A stretch of DNA of 64,000 nt from Psococerastis gibbosa (GCA_963971405.1 OZ020484.1:27364770-27428769), one strand, 5' to 3'; counted from the first letter of the stretch, positions 27,500-39,480 are shown. The notes: a model not told the origin generated them from the letters alone. Numbers and translations are program-made.

Positions 27500-27524
27500 T
27501 GCGTATACATTGGAAAGCAATAAT

Positions 27525-29578
27525 CTAATAGGTGCTTGTGTCGAGTTACGACACGTCTCCGATCGCAAGGTATGAAGAGACTCGCACAAGTACAAGCACG
27601 CTACCACCTTGCCACCGAAAGTCGCTAAAAATGTAAGTATAGCGGCCCCAGCGTAAAGTAGTCCTAGGTAGTTTTATCTTTTAAGTCTTTAGGAGAATTT
27701 ATTGCTTCGGATTTGACAAAAAATGACCAAAACGAAAAGTTTTCCCCATTGTTTTCTATACGCTTGCTGTTAAATTAGGTCAAGCTGCGCCCACAACAGT
27801 ATAGTAAGTTTCTCGTGTACCTTGTACTTGCAACTCAAAAAGAAAACTCCAATTTAATCTAATTTGTCAACAATAATTGAAGCATAAAAAACGGAGTCGG
27901 TTGAGAACTTTTCCAATGCATCCTTCCGAGACTCAAGTGAAAACGGTTAAATTACGTAAGCTGTGTAAAAAAAACTGTGAAAAATTTATCTAACAATGGA
28001 AATGGATGGCTCTTCTTGGGGGAAGCGGATAGAAAGTAATTAGAAAAGTCAATTTCGATATCTGCGCGATTGCTCTCAGAATAATCAAGCACTGACTCTA
28101 GAGAAGGCAGGTTTACATTGGAAGAATTTATTTAATTTTTTGCTGCTTTCAATTTTTTTATTTTATTTTTTTTATATGGTTTCCGTACTGTCCTATTTCT
28201 TGTACTTTGCCTTTAAACTAAAATTAGAATTGTGAGCATCAGTATCAGTAATATACTACAATAGTTAGTAGGTATCCACAGATAACCGGAGCAATGGTAG
28301 GCTGCTTACACGTTATTTATTATATGGTTAGTGTCCAACCTTGCATTGTAAATATAGTTGCGGGTTGTTGCCACAGGTACCCTCCCCTAATATTGGTTCC
28401 CCACACTTCAGTCTTATTATTTTGTGTATCGACTCCAATAGGTTCTTTATTTATTTGCACACCTATTGTAAATTTAATTTAATTAGTGTTAGTTGTGGAT
28501 ATTAGTTTTTTTTTGTGTAATAGGGTTTGTAGCGCCTGGGACCCCTAAGGATATATGTATGCAAGCCCGGATACCAGCAGTAGATAAGTAGCGTAGCCTA
28601 TTCACTCAACTCTACCTACTGTACTGCACCCCTCCACCGAGTAAGTAGAGTACGGTAGGCTTATTCCAATTCATATTCTCATATCTTATACAGTCCACTC
28701 CTCATTCCTAACCCTTCAGGAGCGTAATTTGAAGTTCACGTAGTAATTAGTTTATTGGGATACGCCCCTGTAGTGAGTTAGGCAGGTATTAATTGATTCC
28801 TGAGGCCTGAGCTATCGTAGACCACCAAAGTTAGCGTAGCTTGCTACTGGTTTATTTACTTTCCGAGCTCACACTTTATGAAATGAATATCTGATTTTCT
28901 GTTATAACAATTGCTCTAAATCTTAACCGAGAATTCTCATTAAGGTTCATCCTACGGGTATTGAGACTATACCTAGTCAATGGGGAGTGCTTTCAAATTG
29001 TATCATAGAAGATGTCTTTATGGTGGACATCTCATTAAAATTTAGGGCCTCATTTTAAGAAGAAATGAGACCGCATCTGATCTCTTGGTAGCTGGAGGAC
29101 CAGCTAACAATATTTGGGTCATTTCAGTAATGAAGCAGTCGCAACATTGACCTTGTAAAATTGGAGCTTCTGCCGCAGTGCTGACCCAACATATTATTTC
29201 AAAATTTTATTGTTATAGACAATACAGCATAGCCAGATTTTCAGAATTTGGCAACCTTTGAAGTCTATATCTGGAACAATGTCCAAATTGTTTCAATATA
29301 AATCGGCATTGCAGATTTGGCAGGTCTGCCAAACAAATAACAATTATATGCTCCAGAAGTACATTTCCAGAAGATTTGAATGATTTGATCCTGAAAATTC
29401 ATGAAATAAAAATTGGAGGTTGAATGGTCCATTGCACGGTTATACCCGTGATTTTTTTTTATTTCTTGCATAATATACGCCATGCAGATATATTATTTTA
29501 AGTAGGTATCGTTTTAACTGTACATTAAACACTTCGATTTTTTTTAGGGGCTATGATAGCATTAATGATGTCTTTGCT
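27525..29578. other. Intergenic DNA, no supported feature
   Basis: No terminal repeats, pol motifs or exon signature recognised. The open frame at 28294-28482 has no family features. Confidence 0.45.
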
Positions 29579-29815
29579 CATGCACGTAGCCAGGGAGGGG
29601 CTTTGGGGGCTGAAGCCCCCCCCCCCCGAAATGTAAAAAAATTGCATTGTTCAGTTTGATGTTTCACTTATAATTTTTTTTCTGCCTTTAAAAACACTAA
29701 AACTGTGTGTTTTTGCATGTAAATTCTTATAATTTTCCGGGGGGTGGACCCCCCCCCCTCCCCAGACCCCTTGGCAGTTAGCCCTCTCTGAAGTAAAATC
29801 CTGGCTACGTGCTTG
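29579..29815. mobile_element. Short hAT-like element with GTAGCCAGG termini
   Basis: Left CATGCACGTAGCCAGGGAGG and right CCTGGCTACGTGCTTG are inverted. The interior is flanked by C-rich runs (12 C at 29616-29627) and holds AATGTAAAAAAATTGCATTG, similar to the unit arrayed at 60290-61145. CTTTGCT occurs just before the left end and again 4 bases past the right end, a possible target duplication if the right end is set slightly farther out. Confidence 0.6.
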
Positions 29816-29879
29816 CAGACTTTGCTTTCTGCCATCGGAATTTAAACTATCTCCCTTTCTTGTGTGGAAGAGAGGCCCA

Positions 29880-30085
29880 TGACTGTATTGCCAGTGGGGG
29901 GGGGGGGGGCTTACTGGGTTTCTGGGCTATAGCCCCCTCCCCCGAAATGAAAAAATGAGAATTAACTAAATCTACAAGTAGTACCGTAATATAAATGTAA
30001 ATTCTACATTTTACTGATGTAAAAAAGCAGAAAACCCTACTATAGTTTTTCAAAACATTTCCTCCGGGGGAGTCCCTCGGCTCCC
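29880..30085. mobile_element. hAT-like repeat remnant
   Basis: Begins GCCAGT followed by 14 G (29896-29909), then GGGCTATAGCCCCCTCCCCC and the AAATGAAAAAATGAG core, and ends near CCTCCGGGGGAGTCCCTCGG. One terminus only is recognisable. Confidence 0.45.
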
Positions 30086-30974
30086 TCATTGCAGTATTAT
30101 AATTAAATTACAGCCTACTATAATTTTAAAGTACTACAGGCCTCAGTGACTAAAATTAGGGGAAATAAGCACTTTCCACTCACTTTCTCTTGTTTTGTTG
30201 ACTATATACCGTATTTTGAGCATTGTACTGTTTTTTGGACGTTGGGTAAAATTCATAGCGAACTCATTCATTTGCCAGGAGGCTATAGAGTGGGCACTTT
30301 ATAATGGTTTATTAATATGAATTATTAATTAAAATTATATCTTGCAGTGCCACTGCTCTAAGATCCCCCGATAAGCGGAAGCTTGACCGTGATAATTATA
30401 TGTTTTACAATTTTTTTTTTTTCATTACATTGCACCTTCTCCGGGGCTACTGGACAAAAATTATTAATATAAAATAAAATTTTAATTAACTATCGCACAA
30501 AGATTAAGAAATTAATAATAACTAATTTCTCAACGTAGAGGAATATTTTGAAAATCTGTAACCTAAAATTAATTCCACCGGCCGGACAAAGGAAGATCGA
30601 GAACCCTTTGAAAATGTGTTGAGCTGGCAGTGCAGCCGGGCGGAAGTCAGAATTCCCTACTTGCCTGCATTGTTTGACCAGCATTATTATTATCATCTCT
30701 GGCCTCGCCAGCATTTTCGATCAGTATCACCACAACCACATCGGCTTGTCATTTCCACCTCTGACGCCTGGCGTTGCTCATATAGCATTGCACATTCCCA
30801 CTTTGTCTACCTTGTGGTCAAATGATTGCTGAGTGAGCAAAGTGCTGACATGCTGGCTCTGACTCTAATGCCGCCCCGGGCAAGGTTTGAAAATGCCGAC
30901 CCTCACACAGTAAAGTTAAAAAAAATCAAAGCCCATATTTTTGGGAGATTTCCATATTGTACCGTACTTATACA
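30086..30974. other. Intergenic DNA, nothing recognised
   Basis: Contains a less AT-rich stretch at about 30570-30900. Its open frames on both strands (30490-30825) show no family features. Confidence 0.4.
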
Positions 30975-31178
30975 GGACATGTAGAGTTGTGGTACAGACT
31001 CCGACTTTCACGACTTTCAAAGTTGCTGGTTCGAGTCACATACTACCTACATTTTCTGGCCATGCTTCAGAGGGCATGTAAAGCAGGCAGCCCCCGGCCT
31101 TCCTAGTTGAGTGTAAGAGAGGGCTTTATAGCCCTAACGCCGATATGTTGGCTTAGTAATAGACCAAAACAAAAAATT
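30975..31178 (+). mobile_element. tRNA-derived SINE, copy 4
   Basis: Head GGACATGTAGAGTTGTGGTA; the CACCCGAAAGG stretch is replaced by CACGACTTTCAAAG; B-box GGTTCGAGTCA. Body hairpin GAGGGCTTTATAGCCCT is present, and the end is CCAAAACAAAAAATTC. Confidence 0.85.
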
Positions 31179-32370
31179 CAATACTTTGTAGTTTGGGTTT
31201 GAGAATAATTGCATAAAAAATTTAATGTAGCAAAAGAAAACACACAACATTTATTTAACTATATTAACAATGCATATTTAGGTCGGTATATGTCATTTCT
31301 TTCAACAACAAAAAAACCCTGATAATTATTAGCCACCCAAAGGTTACAGTGGGAAGAAGGTCACTGGAAGCATTGTTTCTGTTGAAAATACAGGCGAGAA
31401 ACAACAGTGGGGTTTTACGCATTTTGACAGCAGTATCGAGTAGCGAACAAGAGGCGTCCGGCGGAATATTTTTGTTTAAATATATTCGAGAAATAATGGG
31501 TGTCTATTCAATTCTACAATTCTATAAGGTATGATTTTATAGTCGAAGTCCAAAACCGGTCGCTTTTAATAACATATTTTAGTAAAACTTGACAAAGGTA
31601 TTTTATTTACTATGACGAAGTACTACAAAGTGAATGTGGGAAATATTAATGAAATACGTAATTAGCATAGTTAATTCCCTGTCGAAACAATTTTTTCTTT
31701 AAAATATTTTTTTTTTTTTTGTCCATTTGATAATAATTTAGTCATTAGTGAGTTGTTATTTTGTTAGGTTAGGTTAGGTTGCCGCCGATTTCGTCTTGTG
31801 GCAGATAAAACGTATCAGTGTGACGTCAGATACTTTGCCCCACAAAATACATTTTACATGGGGATTGGGCAATGAGTGGAACCTCTGCAAATGAATTATA
31901 TTATATCATATACTGTCACGGGAGAGGAAAAGCCATGGCTCAGAATTAACGTTGGTTAATCGAATGTTGTTCATAGGCCTACTTCTAGAAAACTATTCGT
32001 AATGAAGCAACGCAATGCCCCAAAACAAATTTCAACTTACATAACGCCATTATTGCATTGTATTTTTGAAGCTCGCCACTGTTGGTCAAACATAGATTAT
32101 TAAAAAATCAATTCAGTGTTATGTCACAGGGTATTAACCTCCCCCGGGAGAGAATAATGCTGGATTATATTCTATACAATACTCCCAGGAGGTACTATAT
32201 ATAAAACAGCACCGCAGTATTGAACATGCTTGCATCATGAAATAGATTACATTGCATGAGTAAAAGCAACGTTACATGGAGTTTTTGCATTAACATCTAT
32301 AGTATGCAGCAGATAAACATGGATTCTGAAATGCTACGAGAACCAGTGACATTTCATATAGGGTTATAAG
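31179..32370. other. Intergenic DNA with short TTAGG run and small inverted repeat
   Basis: 31764-31780 holds three TTAGG units, the canonical arthropod telomere repeat, here interstitial and too short to mean a telomere. Near 32150-32205 CTCCCGGGAGAG and a later CTCCCAGGAGG form a small imperfect pair around GATTATATTC. The frame at 31349-31534 has no recognisable features. Confidence 0.45.
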
Positions 32371-33511
32371 CAGTGGCGGAGCGTGCATGCAAGGCGTGCA
32401 ATGTCGTATTACACTAAAAAAATCCTTAGAATGTATTAAGAGCTTCGTTGAAATGTATAAGAAGCCGCAAACAAATAGGATTGTATGCGCATGATGTTAT
32501 CACCACAGTCTTAGAAAATGAAGAATACAAATTTTTACTTTTTAAGAAAATTGAAAATGCTGTATAAAATTATTATTAAGTGTTTTCTTTTTTTAAACTT
32601 AAACTTAAAGAACCGGTCCGAGTTTACTCGAGCATGCTTTCCAATTTATCGATTAGTAGAGAGAGAAAATTATTAATTTCATGGTAAATAATTTTCCTAT
32701 GGTTAAATTTCGGATATCACGGGGGGGGGGGGGGAGTCGTCCACCTGACGTCACTGAAGGTGACGTAAATTCTACATAGGTCAGACCAACATATTCCCAC
32801 ACAGCAATAATGGCAGGGCACGCAATGCATTTGAGCGTGAATTTGCTTTCATTTTATCAAAAAAAAATTTGTTGCACAAAACCCAACAGTTTTTTGGATA
32901 AGCAAACTGTCCGGTTTCGTTACTCAATTTAACACCTAAAACATGTCTAAAGTTAGAAATCATCAATGGAAAGGTTTCGCAGAAAAATTTTTTTTAGTCA
33001 TTTTTCATTAAAATTTAGTTATTTTTATTTTTTTACCCCCCGAAGAAAACTATCAAGGGGCAAGCGACCCCCCGCATTTTATTAAAATTAATAACGACTA
33101 CAATATATGTGAATTTAAAAGAAATCGTTAGAGCTGTTTTTGAGAAATAAGTTTTTTAGACGTTTTTTGGGAGTTTTTTGAGAATAAAACCCCCCCAAAT
33201 TGAGTTAGCCCAAAATAAAAAAAAAGGTCCCGAGGCATGATTTTTATAAACCTACACGCCAAATTTCATCGAAATCCATCGAGTAGTTTGCCCGGAAATC
33301 AATGAACAGACAGACATACAGACAGACATTTCATAAAAACCACTTTTTTGGGTTCCTGGGACCTCAAAACGTGTAAATCCGTTGAATTCTGGGAATCGAA
33401 AATTTCGATCGTCACAAAGCTTTCCTTATACTACGTATAATTTGGAAAGCAATAAATATTTGCAAGCATTACAGTGGATTACACTCGCAATTATCGCACG
33501 CTCCGCCACTG
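32371..33511. mobile_element. Non-autonomous hAT-like element carrying an F element
   Basis: Ends CAGTGGCGGAGCGTGCATGC and GCACGCTCCGCCACTG, flanked by gttataag (32363-32370) and gtaatgag (33512-33519), 6 of 8 identical as an 8-bp target duplication. Only about 235 bp at the left and 56 bp at the right belong to the hAT itself; the rest is F copy 2. No transposase. Confidence 0.82.
32606..33455 (+). mobile_element. F element, copy 2 (uninterrupted reference copy)
   Basis: 850 bp from TAAAGAACCGGTCCGAG to TTTGGAAAGCAATAA. Near the left end GCTTTCCAATTTAT is the reverse complement of the right subterminal ATAATTTGGAAAGC (one mismatch). The middle has 14 G at 32721-32734, GGGGCAAGCGACCCCCC and a short CAGACAGACATACAGACAGA. 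Its uninterrupted TTCCTTATACTACGTATAAT gives the empty sites for the insertions in copies 1 and 3. No coding capacity. Confidence 0.85.
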
Positions 33512-33925
33512 GTAATGAGGGTTTCACTGGTTTCAGGTGAGGTAAAAGTAAAATTCTAAGAATTACTAGAGTAAACCTAGCCTAGTTCCGTTAAATCCAG
33601 CACGGTATGAATATTGGATATTTTGAGTGAGTCATATATACTCAATTGTAAATGAGACGGAGAAAGAAGTAGGCTTACAACGTTTACTTTTTCATTTCAT
33701 TATAGGTACCGGTACAGAAGGTTATAATATCTCAGCTAGTTTCGTGGATATTACTTTTCTAAACTTACACTCTTAACTTTATAACTTTTATTTATCCCTA
33801 AATGCTACTACAGTTGATTGTAAATAAGTTTTCCTAAGATACGGAACCTACATTAATATAGTGGTGCTCTCTAAATAGTCTTTTATTATGTAACTGGAAA
33901 AGGCTTTCACGGCCGGAGTCAAATG
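33512..33925. other. Short unique stretch
   Basis: Nothing recognised apart from the preceding hAT target duplication and the lead-in of the fold-back element. Confidence 0.4.
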
Positions 33926-34160
33926 AAGAACCAGTAGAATCCGGGCTGATGGGCCGTGGTCGAGATGAAAGTGAACTTCCAAACGTTTCGTCAACATCTG
34001 CGGTCGACATCTTCAGTTCTTCAGTGGCGCTGCGTAGACTTCAAAGACTGTACCTCGGTGGCTCCTTAGCGAGTGATGTCGAACGCAGATGTTGACGAAA
34101 CGTTGGGAAGCTCACTTTCATCTCGACCACGGCCCATCAGCCTGGATTCTATTGGTTCTT
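33926..34160. mobile_element. Fold-back element H, copy 1
   Basis: Left arm AAGAACCAGTAGAATCCGGG ... GATGAAAGTGAACTTCCAAA ... CGTTTCGTCAACATCTGCG; right arm is its reverse complement with few changes. The arms are ~83 bp, around a ~70-bp centre. Traces elsewhere: about 24028, 25160, 25370 and 39255-39480. Confidence 0.8.
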
Positions 34161-34816
34161 CAGTCTTTTATTATGTCTAAAGCCTAGAAGAAACAACCTT
34201 TTCAAGCCCTCAGCGTAAATATAAACTGCTAATTTTGGACTGACTGTAGAGAAAAGACGAGGTTTACCATGCAGTTTTTGTGCTGTCTTTAATTAGACCT
34301 TCGCCTCATTTATTCTGAACCTTTTCTAACATTTTCTCTCAAAACTTTTAATCGCAAACCGCCATCTCCGAAACTTTCACAGCTTCATTTTAAATGACAG
34401 TTTTACATTTAGCCGTAGGTATCGTCTATCCCGATGTTTTATTTAAGCATTCTGTTAAAAAGTACATACTGTACGTATGCGTGTGGGTTTACATAATTTA
34501 AACTTCTCTCACCTACAAGTATTGTATATTGTTTTGGCCAACCGGAGTGGGATTGAAGGGGTAAATTCCAGATTTTCGAGAATTGTCTGGTAAAAAGCTT
34601 TTTAATTAAAAGTTTGTTCTTAATGCTATAGCAATAATGCATTACGAGATTAATCAGACGTGAGAACTTTCTAGCTGTACAAAATCTAATTTTCCCCACA
34701 GACATCGAAGATCATGGAGATGTGAGCAAATAGGTCACATCCCTTAGAAGAAATAGCCCTCTACATTTTGATGTGAAGTGTGTCACTGTTCCTAACACAA
34801 TTACTTGGCAGTTTAT
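34161..34816. other. Intergenic DNA, nothing recognised
   Basis: AT-rich, no repeats identified; the minus frame at 34439-34705 has no family features. Confidence 0.4.
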
Positions 34817-35176
34817 CAGCAGCCTGATCGAGGCGATTATAATACCGGTATTTATTTAATCCCCAGCAGCCTGATCGAGGCGATTTTAATACCGGAGTTA
34901 AATAAATACCCTAGGATTATAACTGTAAACAAACAAATTTTGAATTGCACTTTCCATTATAAAATTATCTTGTTTACATTTTTATACATTACGTTACAAT
35001 TAATACCGGGGGATTAAATAAATACCGGTATTATAATCGCCTCGATCAGGCTGCTGGTATTAAAAATGTAAAGAAGATAATTTTATAATGGGAAGTGCCA
35101 TTCAACATTTGTTTGTTTACTGTTATAATCCTAGGGTATTTATTTAACCCTCGTCATCGCCTCGATCAGTCTGCTG
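34817..35176. mobile_element. Element E, copy 3: two interleaved palindromes
   Basis: The terminus CAGCAGCCTGATCGAGGCGA occurs at 34817 and again about 45 bases later. Its complement occurs at about 35038-35057 and again at 35155-35176. Arm sequence identifies the pairs: the first left end matches the first right end (ATAATACCGGTATTTATT block). The second left end matches the second right end (AATACCCTAGGATTATAAC and AACAAACAAATTTTGAAT block). The order is therefore A, B, A', B'. Confidence 0.75.
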
Positions 35177-35809
35177 ACATTCGTACATTTGCTTCTATAA
35201 TTAAATTAGGATTGTTTCTTGCATCATAAATGTTTGTCAATTCTTTTCCTTGAGGCCCCCGTATTTGACAATTTGATTATTAAGAGCAAATCGGAGGTTT
35301 TCTAAAAGATCAATTTTCACAGTAGATACGCAAAACTATTGATTACATTGGCGGAAAGGTTCCTCTACATTTCGATATATGATAGGCCTATGATACCTTT
35401 ACTATGACCAATGGGCCACAGTTCTTGAATTCCATCCTAGGGACTACGATACATCGTTTTATGTACAATTCAATAATTGTGGCCAATGTGTGTAAAAAAA
35501 AAATAGGTACAAATCATGTGTACCAAAAATGGTCAGACAAATGCCTTGTAGTCTTTTTATTTTTGACAGCTCTTCGATTCATAATTCATGAGATATTTTA
35601 TTTTTACACTTATTAGGCTATTTCCTCTAAGGATTGCTCCTTCAGATTGTTTCCAAATTTTAATAGTACCATTTAAACCTGTATCAGGTTTCATGTTGCT
35701 GATGTACTACTTCCTGAATCTTTATAGGGCGAAATATTTGAAATTTGGGTTTTCTGTAATAGCCTATTTAACCCTTTATTCCAGTGCCAATTAAGGTTAT
35801 TAAGCCATA

Positions 35810-36010
35810 AGCGGACTGAAACCCTAACTAGGCTGAGTCAAGCTCACGCCCATTGTGTCAATGGTAACCTTTTCTCAGATTGTTTACTATCGCTTGTAGC
35901 CAGTGTAGATTTACATCTGTGGCGTGTATCAGTTTGCAATTACCAATACCAATCATTTCCGAAAATCGATGAGGTCACTGTCATTGGGCAAAGGTCAATG
36001 AGCCCCTGAT
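35810..36010 (-). repeat. Dispersed repeat X, copy 2
   Basis: Reverse complement reads ATTGCAAACTGATACACGCC, then CTACACTGGCTACAAGCGAT, then GAAAAGGTTACCATTGACAC, matching 3640-3725 in order and spacing. Class unknown. Confidence 0.55.
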
Positions 36011-38357
36011 AGAAGTAGAACTATGCCCAAGCAATAAGATCTTCATATAATAATAAAGTAAGGAAGACCCCTTCCTTCCCTCTAACTAGAAAATTCGTTG
36101 AGGTCAAAGTTACAAAATTCGAAAATGCAAATTCAAATCCACGTCATAACTTCGGCATGCCCAATAGTTTTCCTCGTGCTTTTAGATCACGTGATACGGC
36201 AAAGTTTTTGCTACGTCAAATGCCACGTGACATTTCCCAGACAGAACTGAGATTTTGCCTTTTTTTGTAGCTTTATCAGATTGCTTTCCCTTTCGGCTGC
36301 AATGATCTCCCCGTGAGACTCTTCGACCTACAGTAGAGTCTGCTGCCACTATTTCAATAATATTTCTACTCCCGTCAATTCATCTCAAAGTCTTTGACTT
36401 TTATTTTGAAACCTCAAAGGTTCGTTTTTTCATCTCGAACCAATGACTTCACCAGAAATTGAGTAACTTTGTCACTTTCAATTTGAAATCCTATATTTCA
36501 GTTTTCTTAAGCGAAAAGTTGGCAATAATAAGATAAAACTGTATTTACTAAATATTCAATTTCCCTACCCTATAAATATAGGTCTACTACTATAAATGTC
36601 TCGTTTAATTAAAAAATGTTGATAACGATGACAGTTTCCTCGAAAGAAATCATGCTTAAAGTGCATTTGCACAAAGTACATGATTTCTCTCATACGATTT
36701 AGTGCATTTACAAATTCAGCGGGTTGTAGTGTTGGTGGCTACACGGTGGCCATCAGAGATGACGTCAAATTCTAGTCATGTGACTCCCTTTTTTACCATC
36801 GAGCTTAAATTTAAGGGGAAAAGATATTTAACTACTTAATACAGAAAAACAGGAAAAACATAAACAGGAAAGAAAATAATTTTTAAGTGGCATTGAACAA
36901 ATCTACTAATGCATTTTGTACCTTATTTTGTATACCTACATTGTATCATACCCTGATGGGGAGGGAATACTAACTAACTAAGAAAATGTTCCTTTTATTA
37001 CCACTTTTGTACAACTTTTACTGTCCCTAGCCTGAAGACTACAATAGTATGAGCCATTCAAACAACCACAGAATACTCGTAACTCAACTTTTACTACCAA
37101 CTAAACGTCTGATTTTGGCCTTACTTACTGTGACTGTTTCTAGCTTTCTAGCTTGTACGCTGCAATCGTGTACGTGCCAGTTAAGCAACCACAGCATAAC
37201 TCAACTTTTATTTCAAACTATGCGACGGTTATCGGATAATAATTATTGAGTTACTAACTTAGGAATCAACACAGTTAACTGTAGATAGTTCGGTAACTAT
37301 TGTATATTATGTAATTTGCAATGCGCCCTTGGCAACCCTCCTGCTGGCTGCCACATTCACCTTGCCTATTCAATCATGTACACATCTTCCACTCCATACG
37401 CAAACAATGCAAATTAATTCACGACATTAACCTAGTTAGCCGACAAAGCAACAACCAAGGCACCGTATCTGTAACACACATGTATTGTTGATATGTTTCG
37501 GATATGCTCAAGATGTGAGATTACGCCGGATTTAGAGGAATCAACTAGTGTACCGGTGAAAATGTATAAGGAGCCAAACGGTGCAATTGACAGAAATTTA
37601 TAAACATTCGATATCAATTTGTATACAGTTTGTAGCCCAATTGAAAATGTATAGGTAGACCCTCTTGCCATTAATTCTAACATGACAGATCCTGTACCTG
37701 TTGGTTTCTAGGATAAAGAGCAGCTAGAAATACAGCATGGTGCACTTAACTCCAAGACGCAAAAAAATAAAATTGTCACTTGGCTGTGGCGCTTCAATAG
37801 GATTGTCCCTTCTACCCAAATTCCTTCGCTTTAAAGCAGTAAGCCTATTTCCCTTCCTTATTATACTTCAGTATAAGAAAAGTATTTGTGATGGTCAAAA
37901 TGTTCGATTTCGAGATTTCAACAGAACATGTTATGAGATGCCAGGCACAGAACAACATAATATATGGAAACCAAAAACGTTATTTTTTAATTTCTGTCGG
38001 TCTGGGCATTGATACTCGTATATATGTAATATGGGAAAACTGCTCGAACGGGTTTGTTGAAAACATACTACGGTATCACAGACCAATTTTTCTATTTTGG
38101 ACTAACTCAATTTTGGGGGGTTTTATCACTTTTATCCAAAGACGATGAAAAAAAGCTAAAAAGAATACATAAAAATTAAAATTATACAATAATTTACAAT
38201 TGTATTAAAATAATATGATGCATGAGACTTTTATAGGTTTCCGAGCGCGAGTGAAGCAAAATTGTCACTGTCAGTTCCAAAACGCAACAGATTTTAGGTA
38301 AGGGATTAGGGAGGTACCTCATATTTTACCAAATTCAGTCAGGTTTTATCGCCCTTT
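36011..38357. other. Intergenic DNA with a small F fragment
   Basis: Mostly unrecognised. At about 37866-37930 the minus strand carries the F-family 3' region (GTTGAAATCTCGAAATCGAAC and the GACCATCACAAATAC join), 5' truncated. Two imperfect copies of a ~45-base stretch containing CTCAACTTTTA lie near 37060-37105 and 37185-37230. Open frames here lack family features. Confidence 0.45.
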
Positions 38358-38533
38358 CTGCAGGCTGATCATGGCGATTGGTATTAATTTACTCCTGGGA
38401 TTAAAACTGTAAACAAACAAATTTTGAATAGCACTTTCCATTATAAAATTATCTTGTTTACATTTTTAATACCACTATACCAGGGTACCTATTAAATAAA
38501 CCCCGGTATTATAATCGCCATGATCAGCCTATA
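38358..38533. mobile_element. Element E, copy 4 (short form)
   Basis: Left GCAGGCTGATCATGGCGATT and right AATCGCCATGATCAGCCTAT are inverted. The interior ACTGTAAACAAACAAATTTT and CTTTCCATTATAAAATTATC blocks are shared with copy 3. Confidence 0.75.
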
Positions 38534-39254
38534 GCAAACTCTTACTTATTGTAACCGGGTTCACCTCTTTTTTGTACTGTTCATACACATTTATCATTTA
38601 TGTCCATCCATCCTTAGCTCAGACAGCTACGCCCCTGGATTAGGTCCTGTTTTTGCTGCGCTATAGTCCAGGTCTCATTCGTCCCCGTAGCGTAGCCACT
38701 AAACAACCGTCTTACAATCTTGCCAATACCCATCAGACTTGCTAGTGTCCTGTTCATTCTGACAGATTTTTTGGCAGTCCCTATCATGTACACAATCATT
38801 GAAGCCAATATAGCTGCAGCATCAGGATACACAATTTGCTCAGATTGTTCACTTTGATAACTTGCTGTCAGAAGCATAATATCAATTGTAAATACAAATA
38901 CTTCAAACTTCATTCCTCTTTCTACAAAGCTTTTTCTGAAATTTCTTATAAAACTAAATTTTACCATTGTATTTTATTATTGCGGAGAGAAAATGGACAG
39001 TGAAAAAGATATTAAGTCAAATAACGCAGAAAATGACACTTGTTCATCTGGCGGAAGCGAGCGATATAAACGTATTGCAATAATATATTTTATGTACAGC
39101 GCTCAAATTTTAGGACCCTCACTGTAATATCTTCTGCTACTCTCCAAGATTCTATTAATCTCCACAGCTGCTGCACTTTATGACGCTGTTCAACACTTTA
39201 CTCGGATACATTTCATGGATCTAGATTATATAGATGCTATGAAATGGGGACGAT
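38534..39254. other. Intergenic DNA; unrecognised 117-codon minus frame
   Basis: The minus frame 38967-38614 starts MVKFSFIRNFRKSFVERG and has a hydrophobic stretch AAAILASMIVYMIG, but no family pattern. Its 3' end runs into a TE-like CAGGGGCGTAGCTG terminus at about 38626-38639, with GTGGCTACGCTACGGGGAC inside. Probably chance or transposon-derived. Confidence 0.4.
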
Positions 39255-39480
39255 AACCAAAAACGATGAAACAGTAAAATCTAGGCTGATGGTCCGAAAT
39301 CGATCTGAAGCATACTTCCAAACGTTTCGTAAACATCTTAAGTAGCACTACGTAGACTTATAAAATTGTATCGGGGACTCAGTAGCAACTGAAGATGCTG
39401 ATCGCTATTGCTGACAAATGTGTGGAAGCACGCTTTCTGACGGACCCCGACCTATCAACCAGGATTCACATCCTGACTAA
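39255..39480. mobile_element. Fold-back element H, diverged copy 2
   Basis: AAATCTAGGCTGATGGTCCG, CTTCCAAACGTTTCGTAAAC and GAAGCACGCTTTCTGACGGA correspond in order to H copy 1 with many substitutions. The hairpin is much weakened. Confidence 0.55.

Larger units (their letters stand above)
26935..27524 (+). mobile_element. F element, copy 1 (internally deleted, expanded repeat)
   Basis: Starts TAAAGAACCGGTCCGAGTTT like the copies at 32606 and 50688, but lacks ~330 bp after CATGCTTTA. The remainder is colinear: AAGGGGCAAGCGACCCCCCG, GAAATCGTTGGAGCCG, a 16-C run, CCAAATTTCATCAAAATCG, the repeat at 27275-27351, and GAAATCTCGGAATCGAAAAT. The 3' end is TGGAAAGCAATAA. A palindromic insertion lies at 27461-27498. 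Non-coding; the minus frame 27117-27440 is spurious. Confidence 0.85.

Noticed and set aside
31764..31780. Telomere (TTAGG run)
   Set aside because: Only three units, surrounded by ordinary sequence.
38614..38967. 117-codon minus-strand frame with a hydrophobic stretch
   Set aside because: No family pattern or splice context, and its 3' end runs into a transposon-like terminus. A chance frame is more likely.
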